This document shows, piece after piece, positions 1 to 5,445 of a DNA stretch of 7,223 nucleotides. The translations under genes were made by a program, and so were the position numbers. The stretch is from an uncultured Lachnospiraceae bacterium (GTDB lineage: Bacteria; Bacillota; Clostridia; Lachnospirales; Lachnospiraceae), in NCBI GenBank assembly GCA_945643825.1, contig CALZEZ010000069.1, forward strand, positions 1 to 7,223, given 5' to 3'. Position 1 is the stretch's first letter, and each line of letters opens with the position of its first letter. The notes below the pieces were generated by a model that did not search any database, was not told the DNA's origin, and saw nothing but the letters and a program-made list of their open reading frames with translations.

Positions 1-81
1 CCCTTTTGACAAAATTAATCTTTTACCCTAGAATATCGTGAATGGGAAGCAGTCGTCAACTTAAGAAAAAATGAAGACCCT
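1..81. mobile_element. Possible insertion-sequence end (ISL3-like), partial
   Basis: The second permease gene stops being recognisable at about position 82, and the 80 bases beyond continue no permease sequence in any frame. Read on the minus strand, this DNA begins GGGTCTTC followed by an AT-rich stretch. That resembles, from memory, the GG(C/G)TCTTC-type terminal repeats of ISL3-family elements. The permease's TAG stop would be formed across the junction. No transposase or second terminal repeat is visible because the window ends here. A deletion or other rearrangement junction would look the same, so the family assignment is weak. Confidence 0.3.
6..34 (+). promoter_or_regulatory. Plus-strand sigma-A-like promoter facing into the ABC operon
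   Basis: TTGACA lies at 6-11 and TAGAAT at 29-34, separated by exactly 17 bp, so the -35 is perfect and the -10 matches 5 of 6. Transcription would start near 41 and run rightward, antisense to the permease genes. No credible plus-strand gene follows. If the DNA to the left is an insertion-sequence end, this would be an outward-facing promoter. In AT-rich DNA such a match can also arise by chance. Confidence 0.4.
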
Positions 82-913
82 ACGCAAGAAAATGCATCAG
101 CCAGCTCATGGGACTAACGTAGCTCATCAGCTGCAAAAAATGCGGCATTTGCTCTACGGCAACGAAGGTGCCGCCTAACATAGAAAACAGCGCAGCCCCA
201 GAGGAGCCCAGTATTCCTGCCATCATTTCGGATTTACTGATTCTCGTTACTACAATACCATACAGATTGGATACCACAAGAATGAAGGCAAACAGCTTTC
301 CCATTTCAATAATAGAGTAGGTAAAATTACTGTCAAAAAGCTTCCAGCAAAGCAAAACGAATACCAGCTGCACACCCGTGATCATCACGCAGGAGCCAAA
401 GCAACCGAGCAGATAGCTGCCTTTTCTTCCACCGCAGACATGCACTCTCTCCACCGCGCCCTCTCTTTTGTCCCGCAGATATCCCATGGCATACAAGGTT
501 GAAACCGTCATGTATATAGTCAGAAGCATGGATACCATCCGCTTCCTTGCATTTAACTGTGCTATCCCCTGTTCAGGTCGCTCGGCAATAAACGCGTGAA
601 GCTGCGACAAATCATCGCTGTCTTTTCCTTCCTGTAAAACCACATGATATTTTCCCATAAGTCTATCTGTATGAATGGTATCCTCTCTTGCCTCCTCAAA
701 CAGCACACCCTCCATGGTGCCAAGCTCCACCGACATCGCCTGCACATATTCCGCGCTTCCAAGGATGCCAACCCGTATTTGTTTGTTCTCCATTCTTACA
801 CTGACAGAGCCGGTGATGATAAGCAAAAGCGGAATTAGGAGCATGCCTAACCAGGTGCTTTTCTTCTTCATGGAACGTCTTATGTTATTCTTCATAACCA
901 GGTAACTCACCAT
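80..913 (-). CDS. ABC-2 type permease, C-terminally truncated
   Basis: This is a membrane subunit of an ABC exporter, 277 residues. It has a membrane helix near residues 21-37, an extracytoplasmic segment to about 125, then helices near 127-146, 166-190, 204-224 and 230-253. That layout fits ABC-2 permeases of the YhaP/DrrB kind. It ends soon after the motif SPMSW (residues 268-272). In the neighbouring permease the matching SPLRW motif (198-202) is followed by a further helix and tail of about 50 residues, so the last helix is missing here. No other frame beyond the TAG stop supplies one, so this is a sequence replacement rather than a frameshift. The ATG at 911-913 has AAGGAGG about ten bases upstream, inside the end of the preceding gene, with a 29-bp overlap that suggests translational coupling. 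The exporter may be impaired by the loss. Confidence 0.85.
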   Translation of the reverse strand: MVSYLVMKNNIRRSMKKKSTWLGMLLIPLLLIITGSVSVRMENKQIRVGILGSAEYVQAMSVELGTMEGVLFEEAREDTIHTDRLMGKYHVVLQEGKDSDDLSQLHAFIAERPEQGIAQLNARKRMVSMLLTIYMTVSTLYAMGYLRDKREGAVERVHVCGGRKGSYLLGCFGSCVMITGVQLVFVLLCWKLFDSNFTYSIIEMGKLFAFILVVSNLYGIVVTRISKSEMMAGILGSSGAALFSMLGGTFVAVEQMPHFLQLMSYVSPMSWLMHFLA

Positions 914-1655
914 TGCCGTATTCCTCCTTTTTAAAACAAAGAATTGTCAAAAGCATTATCACGCTTGCCACAATAATCATAATCAGACTCAATATGTACA
1001 ACAGACTTCGGTTGTTGTCATAGATCAGCAGGAACTGGCACCGGTTGATCCAGCGCAGAGGTGACAAGTTGAGCACAACCAAAAAAAGCTTGTTCCATGT
1101 TCCAAGCGGATAAAAGCATCCACCCAGAACTGCGAAAATCAGAATCGGAATGTTGAGAATATTTTTTAGTTTCAGAAAATCCTTCATTCCCAATCCAAGA
1201 TAGGTGCCGACAGCCGCCGTAAGATAAGAAATCGCCAGATACAAAACGAGAATACCGAGCATATCCCGTAGGCTGCATACTTTCCAAAAAAGAACAGTTG
1301 CAATAAGAACCACAAAGGAGCAGCCCGCAAACACAAGAAGCTCTGCAAGCACCTTCGAGCACACGATGGCTGCATTCGACACGGGTGCAATCAGAATTCT
1401 GTCCGCTGTCTGTGCGAAGGCGTCGTCCTTTCCTGCATAGGCTGCCGTAATGACAGACAAAAAGATACAAAAGGGAGTCATAACCACTCCGTAGTATTGA
1501 AAGCCGGTTGCAATCTCGTTTTGGAACAAGCCCTTGCACAGCAACCCCAGAAGTCCGATCATCACAAGCGGAAAAATGATATTATATCCGACTGCAAAGC
1601 CGTCCGTCAGTCTTCTTTTTAGATTCGAAAGTAACAATGTTCGAAACACATGCAT
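885..1655 (-). CDS. ABC-2 type transporter permease
   Basis: This 256-residue integral membrane protein is the first permease of the exporter. Six hydrophobic helices can be read near residues 23-41, 54-74, 98-124, 131-153, 167-184 and 217-241. The SPLRW motif precedes the last helix, as is usual in ABC-2 permeases. It appears complete. The ATG at 1653-1655 lies 4 bp after the ATPase stop, and its GGAGG site falls inside the last codons of the ATPase gene, so the two are one translational unit. It probably pairs with the second permease downstream to form the channel. The substrate cannot be read from sequence; drugs, peptides or sodium are exported by related systems. Confidence 0.9.
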   Translation of the reverse strand: MHVFRTLLLSNLKRRLTDGFAVGYNIIFPLVMIGLLGLLCKGLFQNEIATGFQYYGVVMTPFCIFLSVITAAYAGKDDAFAQTADRILIAPVSNAAIVCSKVLAELLVFAGCSFVVLIATVLFWKVCSLRDMLGILVLYLAISYLTAAVGTYLGLGMKDFLKLKNILNIPILIFAVLGGCFYPLGTWNKLFLVVLNLSPLRWINRCQFLLIYDNNRSLLYILSLIMIIVASVIMLLTILCFKKEEYGNGELPGYEE

Positions 1656-1659
1656 TTTT

Positions 1660-2418
1660 CTATTCCTCCTCGTCCCGCAGACTGATTCCTGTCAGCTTTA
1701 AGAAGATATCCTCTAATGACTGGTAGCCCTCGTTCCGGTATTGTCTCTTTAGTTCTTCCTTCTCCTCATCCACCTTCAGCTGACCATGATCCATAATCAG
1801 AATCCGGTCACACAATGCTTCAATCTCTTCCATATAGTGTGAAACATAGATTACTGTCGTACCGCGCTTATTTAGAGTCCGGATTGCTTCAAGAATATAG
1901 TTGCGCGACTGCGGGTCGATTCCGACGGTTGGCTCATCCATGATCAGGAGCTTCGGGCTGTGTGCAATGGAGCATGCAATATTCAGGCGTCTTTTCATTC
2001 CACCGGAGAATTTTCCGGGTCTGTCCTTTCGTCTATCCCACAGTGCAACGAATTCCAGCGCTTCCTGTACTCTGCTCTCCAGTTCCTTCCCGCGAAATCC
2101 GTAGAGCGAGCAGAAAAATTTTACATTCTCGTAAGCGCTCATATCTCCATATACCGCAATATCCTGTGGCACGAGTCCCAGCTCTCTCTTAATGGAATCT
2201 CTGCTCCTCTCCACTTTTTTCCCCTGAAAGAAAAGCTCTCCGCCATCACAAGCCTCAATCCCGGTCAGCATTTTGATCGTAGTACTCTTTCCGGCGCCGT
2301 TTGGTCCGAGCAGTCCAATAATTTCCCCCGCTTTAATCGCAAAGCAAAGTTTATCGACCACCTTGCGTTCGCCATAGCTTTTTTCAAATTCCTTGATTTC
2401 AACCAGTTTCTCTATCAT
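1660..2418 (-). CDS. ABC transporter ATP-binding protein (DrrA/NatA type)
   Basis: This cytoplasmic ATPase drives the adjacent permeases. The 252-residue protein carries a full set of motifs: Walker A GPNGAGKS (38-45), Q-loop glutamine in LVPQD (about 85), signature FSGGMKRR (137-144), Walker B LLIMDEP (157-163), D-loop GIDP and H-loop histidine in YVSHYMEE (194). The spacing and the VPQD/GGMKRR wording fit the ABC-2 exporter class. The last 35 residues are a short tail without a second domain. The ATG at 2416-2418 is preceded by AAAGGA about nine bases upstream. It is the first gene of the exporter operon and lies 99 bp after the padR gene on the same strand. A near copy of the padR operator sits in that gap, so PadR control is likely. 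Confidence 0.95.
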   Translation of the reverse strand: MIEKLVEIKEFEKSYGERKVVDKLCFAIKAGEIIGLLGPNGAGKSTTIKMLTGIEACDGGELFFQGKKVERSRDSIKRELGLVPQDIAVYGDMSAYENVKFFCSLYGFRGKELESRVQEALEFVALWDRRKDRPGKFSGGMKRRLNIACSIAHSPKLLIMDEPTVGIDPQSRNYILEAIRTLNKRGTTVIYVSHYMEEIEALCDRILIMDHGQLKVDEEKEELKRQYRNEGYQSLEDIFLKLTGISLRDEEE

Positions 2419-2465
2419 TTCAATTCGTCCTTTCTTCTTTGTTTAAGGTTGGTTGTTATACGTTT

Positions 2466-2483
2466 ATTATCCAATCTTGGATA
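2466..2483 (-). promoter_or_regulatory. Operator in front of the ABC operon, with overlapping -10 candidate
   Basis: The 16 bases at 2468-2483, TATCCAATCTTGGATA, form a palindrome that fails only at the two central bases. They match the palindrome in the padR promoter at 14 of 16 positions. On the minus strand GATAAT (2466-2471) overlaps the downstream edge and matches the -10 consensus at 5 of 6, but no convincing -35 lies 16-18 bp upstream. TATAAC at 2455-2460 is another -10 candidate. The operator is about 50 bp upstream of the ATPase start codon. PadR binding here would block initiation or impede transcripts coming from padR. Confidence 0.7.
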
Positions 2484-2495
2484 TATTGTTTTTAG

Positions 2496-2516
2496 AAAAA
2501 GGGGATTCCCCCTCTT
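2496..2516 (-). terminator. Weak terminator-like hairpin after padR
   Basis: Immediately past the padR stop codon, the minus strand reads AGGGGGAATCCCC followed by TTTTTCT. The stem is about five base pairs (four G-C) with a short loop and a T-run. It is short for an intrinsic terminator and may terminate only partly, letting some padR transcripts continue into the ABC operon. Confidence 0.4.
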
Positions 2517-2517
2517 C

Positions 2518-3252
2518 CTATTTTGATTGCTTACGCATCCTGTCCATAATCTCATTCAATTCTTCCAATGCCTTCTGTGGATCTGACTCAACCGATTCCT
2601 TAATCTTCTCAATCATGGCAAGTCTCTCCTGCATTTCCTTCGCCCCCACGCCGGCTGACTCATCCTCGGTAACACTATCCGGTTCAAAGGCTTGTATCAT
2701 CCGCTCCATATCTCCTGCTTCTTCGCGGTAATCCTCGAGGTGGCTAAGCAGCTCCTCATGCCAGGCAATCTGGTCTTGCAGCGCATGAATCGTCATATCA
2801 AACGATATTTTGGTAAGCTTTGTGGCATCTACCCCACATTTGACATCCTGCCAGCTTTCCCAATACTTCTTTTTCTCCTGTAAATCAGAAATATGTTTCT
2901 CGATGAGCTTTCTCGTCTCGGGTACGGGTAACACACTGATCATCGGATATATGATGTACTTTAAGGAGCCGGTTTCCATGATCGGCGTTGCTAGCTCCTC
3001 CCGCATCTCCTTGGACAGCTCCTGCCGCCCGGACTCTGTGATCTCATAGATTTTGCGGATTCTTGAACCGGTTCTCTCCTCCCGCAGCACCTGAATGTGC
3101 TTCTCCTTCTCCAGCTTATTCAAAGCATAGTATATGGAACCGGACTGTACCTTCGCCCAGTTATCCATGCCGGAGATCTGGATGAAGCGCTGTATCTCAT
3201 AGCCATGCGTCGGTTTTATATTTAGATAGTATAAAATGAGTCCTCTGACCAT
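2518..3252 (-). CDS. PadR-family transcriptional regulator
   Basis: This is a DNA-binding repressor of 244 residues. The N-terminal winged helix (about 1-80) carries PadR hallmarks: LILYYLNIKPTHGYEI, then GSIYYALNKLEKE and the wing with ITESGRQEL. Residues about 85-180 form a helical dimerisation region, and a charged tail of roughly 60 residues extends beyond the usual 180-residue long form. The frame also opens 16 codons further upstream at a TTG (3300), but that start lies inside the promoter, before the expected transcription start. The ATG at 3250-3252, with AGAAGGG about eight bases upstream, is therefore preferred. It lies directly upstream of an ABC exporter operon. The shared palindrome at both promoters suggests autoregulation plus control of the exporter, probably relieved by a ligand. 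Confidence 0.93.
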   Translation of the reverse strand: MVRGLILYYLNIKPTHGYEIQRFIQISGMDNWAKVQSGSIYYALNKLEKEKHIQVLREERTGSRIRKIYEITESGRQELSKEMREELATPIMETGSLKYIIYPMISVLPVPETRKLIEKHISDLQEKKKYWESWQDVKCGVDATKLTKISFDMTIHALQDQIAWHEELLSHLEDYREEAGDMERMIQAFEPDSVTEDESAGVGAKEMQERLAMIEKIKESVESDPQKALEELNEIMDRMRKQSK

Positions 3253-3275
3253 CGTAGTGCCCTTCTTGTTTTCTA

Positions 3276-3291
3276 TATCTAATGTTGATTG
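3276..3291 (-). promoter_or_regulatory. Degenerate second PadR-like site at the padR transcription start
   Basis: TATCTAATGTTGATTG matches the perfect padR operator at 11 of 16 positions. It lies 18 bp from it, close to two helical turns, and covers the expected transcription start. It could be a weaker cooperative site, but an 11/16 match in AT-rich DNA is not strong. Confidence 0.3.
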
Positions 3292-3316
3292 TATATCCAA
3301 CGTTGGATAATGTCAA
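3288..3316 (-). promoter_or_regulatory. padR promoter with operator filling the spacer
   Basis: On the minus strand TTGACA (3311-3316, perfect) and TACAAT (3288-3293, 5 of 6) are separated by 17 bp. Sixteen of those 17 bases, 3294-3309, are the perfect palindrome TATCCAACGTTGGATA. A bound dimer would occupy the face between -35 and -10 and exclude RNA polymerase, the usual layout for an autorepressed gene. Transcription would start near 3281, giving a leader of about 29 nt. Confidence 0.85.
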
Positions 3317-3333
3317 GAAAGAAATAAAAAGGA

Positions 3334-3744
3334 TTAGTAACTTGCAATCCGAAGCTTACTTCCATCTATGGTAGTCACTTCAAATTCCGTGCCTCCCCAA
3401 GGTTGTTCTACAATTTCCGAATGCTCCTCCCATCCGCTCGCAACAACATAATCATAAGCCTTCTTTGCATCATCCACGGTGATGAATCCAACAACACGAT
3501 CCGATGGCTCTCCGCGAAACAGACTAAAGCCGATATAGGTCAGGTTCTGCGCTTCTGTAATCTCATTCGGTATCGGTACAATGCCTGCAAAAATAGCGTC
3601 ACCATTCTCTTCTCGCGCATCAACAGTTCCATACCAGCCTAACGTATTCTCGAACCATTCAATTGTTTTGTCGATATCCCTTGCATAATAAACCGGGCCA
3701 TTCTCTAATACTACATATCCTCTTGCTTCGTATTCTGCTCTCAT
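3334..3744 (-). CDS. VOC-family protein (glyoxalase/bleomycin-resistance fold), paralogue 1
   Basis: This is a small cytoplasmic VOC protein of 136 residues, consistent with two beta-alpha-beta-beta-beta modules. The opening GYVVLENGPVYYARDIDKT, then WFENTLGW, VDAREENG, GFSLFRGEP, GFITVDD and PWGGTEFEVTTIDG, match a VOC subgroup that, from memory, occurs in Clostridia alone or attached to AraC DNA-binding domains. It shares LENGPVY, LGW, DAR, GFSL, GEP and TVD with the next VOC gene upstream, so the two look like a tandem duplication. Canonical metal-binding His/Glu positions are not obvious, and a ligand-binding role is as likely as an enzymatic one. The ATG at 3742-3744 has GGAGG six bases upstream. 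It has its own promoter and no visible terminator before padR. Confidence 0.88.
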   Translation of the reverse strand: MRAEYEARGYVVLENGPVYYARDIDKTIEWFENTLGWYGTVDAREENGDAIFAGIVPIPNEITEAQNLTYIGFSLFRGEPSDRVVGFITVDDAKKAYDYVVASGWEEHSEIVEQPWGGTEFEVTTIDGSKLRIASY

Positions 3745-3772
3745 AAAGCACCTCCATTTGTTTTATGTCTAC

Positions 3773-3801
3773 ATTATAAGAAAAATACGAATTCATGTCT
3801 T
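3773..3801 (-). promoter_or_regulatory. Promoter of VOC paralogue 1
   Basis: A perfect TATAAT (3773-3778) lies 17 bp from AAGACA (3796-3801, 4 of 6 for the -35). It is in the 85-bp gap between the two VOC genes, about 30 bases upstream of the start codon. This indicates that the downstream paralogue can be transcribed independently of the AraC/VOC unit. Confidence 0.65.
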
Positions 3802-3829
3802 GACCGTTTCTGCACAGCGTTGTCAACTA

Positions 3830-4261
3830 TCAGATTTCCTCGTAGCTGGAAAAAACAAGAATTCCACCATCGGGAGTCATCACAGAGCATTCCCTTGCTC
3901 CCCACGGGGTCTGCCTGATCTCAGTCACCTTATCCCAGCCATTTTGCAAAATCGTTTCCCGCAGATTATCGACACTGTCCACCGTCAAATATCCAATAAC
4001 TCTTTTTAATGGTTCGCCGTAAAGAAGTGAGAATCCAAGAAAGGAATTCATCCTCTCACTTGCAACCGGATCTGCAATGGGCATGGCACAGCCAAAGGTG
4101 CCCGCGCCATCGTCGTTTCTTGCATCAATGTTGGCAATCCATCCTAGCACCTTTCGAAACCAATCTACCACGTTGTCCATCTCGAGCGTGTGATAAACCG
4201 GGCCATTCTCCAACACACGATAGCCCTTACTCACATTTTCGCCAACCACGTTGTTGTTCAC
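3830..4261 (-). CDS. VOC-family protein, paralogue 2, downstream of AraC
   Basis: This is a 143-residue VOC-fold protein, colinear with the gene at 3334-3744: GYRVLENGPVYHTLEMDN, WFRKVLGW, NIDARNDDG, GFSLLYGEP, GYLTVDS, PWGARECSVMTPDG. The substrate or ligand is unknown. The start is uncertain: a GTG at 4259-4261 lacks a good Shine-Dalgarno site, and another in-frame GTG at 4232-4234 is also possible. The frame is open upstream as far as the TGA that ends the AraC gene, 42 bases away and in the same frame. This VOC domain may therefore once have been, or still be, the C-terminal half of an AraC regulator. The weak independent start fits that view. Confidence 0.82.
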   Translation of the reverse strand: MNNNVVGENVSKGYRVLENGPVYHTLEMDNVVDWFRKVLGWIANIDARNDDGAGTFGCAMPIADPVASERMNSFLGFSLLYGEPLKRVIGYLTVDSVDNLRETILQNGWDKVTEIRQTPWGARECSVMTPDGGILVFSSYEEI

Positions 4262-4303
4262 AAACCTAAGACACGCAACAGCCGTGTAGTCTCCACCCTT
4301 TTT

Positions 4304-4615
4304 TCACAATTGCTGTGGAGAAATACCATGAAAACGACGGAAGGCTCTTGAGAAGCCTTCCTGCGATTCATAACCGTATCTATAAGAAATGTCGAGGATT
4401 TTCTCTTCCGTATGTAATATATCCTCTGCAGCTAAAGACAATCTGCGTTTTCTGACATAATCCATCACAGACATGCCAGTCATCGAACTAAAAAGCTCTG
4501 CCAGGGTTCTCTCCGACAGATAGGAAGCCTCTGCTATTTCGGTCATGTTCATCGAACGATTCAAATGCTCTTCCATATAATCGACTGCCCGCTGTAAGCA
4601 TTCAAGATTTTTCAT
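4304..4615 (-). CDS. AraC-family DNA-binding domain protein, single-domain
   Basis: This transcription factor of 103 residues consists only of the two helix-turn-helix motifs of the AraC family: MTEIAEASYLSERTLAELF (about 24-42) and ILDISYRYGYESQEGFSRAFRR (split near 73-94), closing with the typical HGISP. Full AraC regulators are about 250-300 residues with a sensory domain, which is missing. After the TGA the frame continues open for 14 codons into the VOC gene at 4261, so the sensor may be the separate VOC protein. The ATG at 4613-4615 has GGAG seven bases upstream and overlaps the stop of a 15-codon mini-ORF by ATGA. It lies downstream of a palindrome-rich leader. Confidence 0.88.
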   Translation of the reverse strand: MKNLECLQRAVDYMEEHLNRSMNMTEIAEASYLSERTLAELFSSMTGMSVMDYVRKRRLSLAAEDILHTEEKILDISYRYGYESQEGFSRAFRRFHGISPQQL

Positions 4616-4659
4616 GCGAATCTCCGTTTCTGAGCAACTTTTCTCTTGTTTTCATTCAT
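4612..4659 (-). CDS. Possible 15-residue leader peptide coupled to AraC
   Basis: This mini-ORF encodes MNENKRKVAQKRRFA, in which 6 of 15 residues are Lys or Arg. Its ATG at 4657-4659 has GGAG six bases upstream, and its TGA overlaps the AraC start in the four bases ATGA, a classic translational-coupling arrangement. The frame can be extended to an ATG at 4671, and open frame continues further through the palindromic region. It may be a leader peptide, or only the downstream edge of a repeated intergenic element. Nothing about its function can be read. Confidence 0.35.
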   Translation of the reverse strand: MNENKRKVAQKRRFA

Positions 4660-4672
4660 CCTACTCTCCATT

Positions 4673-4743
4673 CCGCAGACGCTTGCGTCGTAAGGACAAA
4701 AGACGCATATGCGTCTTTCAGAGCTACTTTGTGACGCCTGCGG
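4673..4743 (-). repeat. Nested inverted-repeat array with alternating GACGC/GCGTC
   Basis: The outer arms, minus-strand CCGCAGGCG (4735-4743) and CGTCTGCGG (4673-4681), pair over nine positions with one G-U. Between or overlapping them are five alternating copies of one pentamer and its complement: GCGTC (4733-4737), GACGC (4711-4715), GCGTC (4702-4706), GACGC (4685-4689) and GCGTC (4678-4682). Each copy can pair with the neighbour on either side, so mutually exclusive hairpins are possible, as in attenuators or switches. The sequence is symmetrical enough to fold from either strand, so a REP- or MITE-like DNA element is the alternative. Confidence 0.55.
4699..4718. repeat. Perfect 20-bp palindrome
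   Basis: AAAGACGCATATGCGTCTTT is a perfect palindrome centred between 4708 and 4709. As RNA it makes an eight-base-pair stem with an AUAU loop. On the minus strand four Ts follow, so it is a short terminator-like hairpin about 85 bases upstream of the AraC start. It could also be a DNA site for a dimeric regulator. Confidence 0.7.
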
Positions 4744-4756
4744 CACAATATAGCCA

Positions 4757-4776
4757 AAGCCATATTTATATGGCTT
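4757..4776. repeat. 20-bp near-perfect palindrome
   Basis: AAGCCATATTTATATGGCTT has nine complementary base pairs on each side of a central TT. It lies 14 bp outside the GACGC array on its AraC-distal side. It can act as an RNA hairpin in the AraC leader or as an operator. No T-run follows on either strand, which argues against a terminator. Confidence 0.6.
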
Positions 4777-4909
4777 GTGAAAAATGATCGGCATGAAAAG
4801 AGCAATTCCAAAATGGTTATCCTCCGAAAAGCTTTTTCCAAATCTTAACAAAGATAATATGTCACCAGCATGTCATATTAAGATCCAGCAGATAGACTTT
4901 TTTCCTGCC

Positions 4910-5329
4910 CTAATTTTCTGTGCCCGGATTGTCACTTCCTATCTCCAACAGATTGCCTTCCGGGTCGGCAACATAGAAATTCCTGATTCCAAAAGGAAAG
5001 GTTACCGGTCCACCTGTCGGGAAGTTCACATTCAGTTTGGATAACCGTTCATATTCCGCATCGACATCTGCATACGTCGGCAGCCACATACCAATCTCAA
5101 AGGTCTGATTAATGCCAAGTGGTTTCTGATACTCCTCATTAATGGCCTTAGCAAATTGCTCGCGACTGTACATGAACAGGGATAATCTTCCGCTCGCTGT
5201 ATGAAATTCTGCAAAATCTCCACCATCCCAATCTGTCTCGAACCCTAACGTATCACGATAGAACGCAACCATCATAGGCACATTTTCTGCAAGGATACCA
5301 ACTCCTGTTTTAACATTTTTGCCAATCAT
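4910..5329 (-). CDS. VOC-family protein (glyoxalase/bleomycin-resistance type)
   Basis: This is a single VOC-fold protein of 139 residues, distinct from the other two in the window. It opens with VKTGVGILAENVPMMVAFYRDTLGF, has a central FEIGMWLPTYADVDAEYERL, and ends with NFYVADPEGNLLEIGS. The glutamate in NLLEIGS is where VOC enzymes place a metal ligand. The function could be a small-molecule lyase, a dioxygenase or drug sequestration; sequence alone does not decide. The frame opens further upstream at a GTG (5392), but the ATG at 5327-5329 with GGAGAG eight bases before it fits the family start. A leader of about 110 nt separates it from a near-consensus promoter with a TetR-like operator. 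The leader contains an imperfect hairpin at 5390-5410 and a stray TATAAT at 5352-5357. Confidence 0.88.
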   Translation of the reverse strand: MIGKNVKTGVGILAENVPMMVAFYRDTLGFETDWDGGDFAEFHTASGRLSLFMYSREQFAKAINEEYQKPLGINQTFEIGMWLPTYADVDAEYERLSKLNVNFPTGGPVTFPFGIRNFYVADPEGNLLEIGSDNPGTEN

Positions 5330-5445
5330 TATTTTCTCTCCTTCAAATATAATTATAAGGCTTCTTTCATCACTGATCTGGTTCTCTTTCACAAAAGAAA
5401 TTCTCTTGTGCTCTAACTCAACGTACTCCCTTCGAATGTTAGGTT

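Larger units (their letters stand above)
4660..4909 (-). other. Gene-poor region upstream of AraC, rich in palindromes
   Basis: This stretch between two genes contains no convincing conventional ORF. A 79-codon open frame (4612-4851) starts at TTG without a binding site. The region holds three inverted-repeat structures (4673-4743, 4699-4718 and 4757-4776) and a pair of direct ATGTCA repeats (4859-4864 and 4870-4875 on the plus strand). A possible weak promoter is also present, TTAATA/TATTAT with 16-bp spacing, at 4854-4881 on the minus strand. It may be a structured 5' leader of the AraC-VOC transcript or a dispersed extragenic element. Confidence 0.5.

Noticed and set aside
1960..2526. 188-codon plus-strand ORF opposite the ABC ATPase
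   Set aside because: It is the antisense of a gene with all ATPase motifs, has low-complexity composition and crosses the operator region.
3250..3300. Longer padR start at a TTG, adding 16 residues
   Set aside because: The TTG lies within the -35/-10 spacer, upstream of the expected transcription start, and has no ribosome binding site. The ATG at 3252 has one and fits the PadR family start.
4673..4743. CRISPR array
   Set aside because: The repeated pentamers alternate in orientation with short irregular gaps. There are no direct repeats of 25-35 bp and no spacers.
4612..4851. 79-codon ORF through the palindromic region
   Set aside because: It starts at TTG without a binding site and is made largely of palindromic sequence. 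Only its last 15 codons have a plausible start.
5327..5392. 21-residue N-terminal extension of the VOC protein from a GTG
   Set aside because: The added residues do not fit the VOC fold, and the ATG at 5329 has GGAGAG at the right distance.
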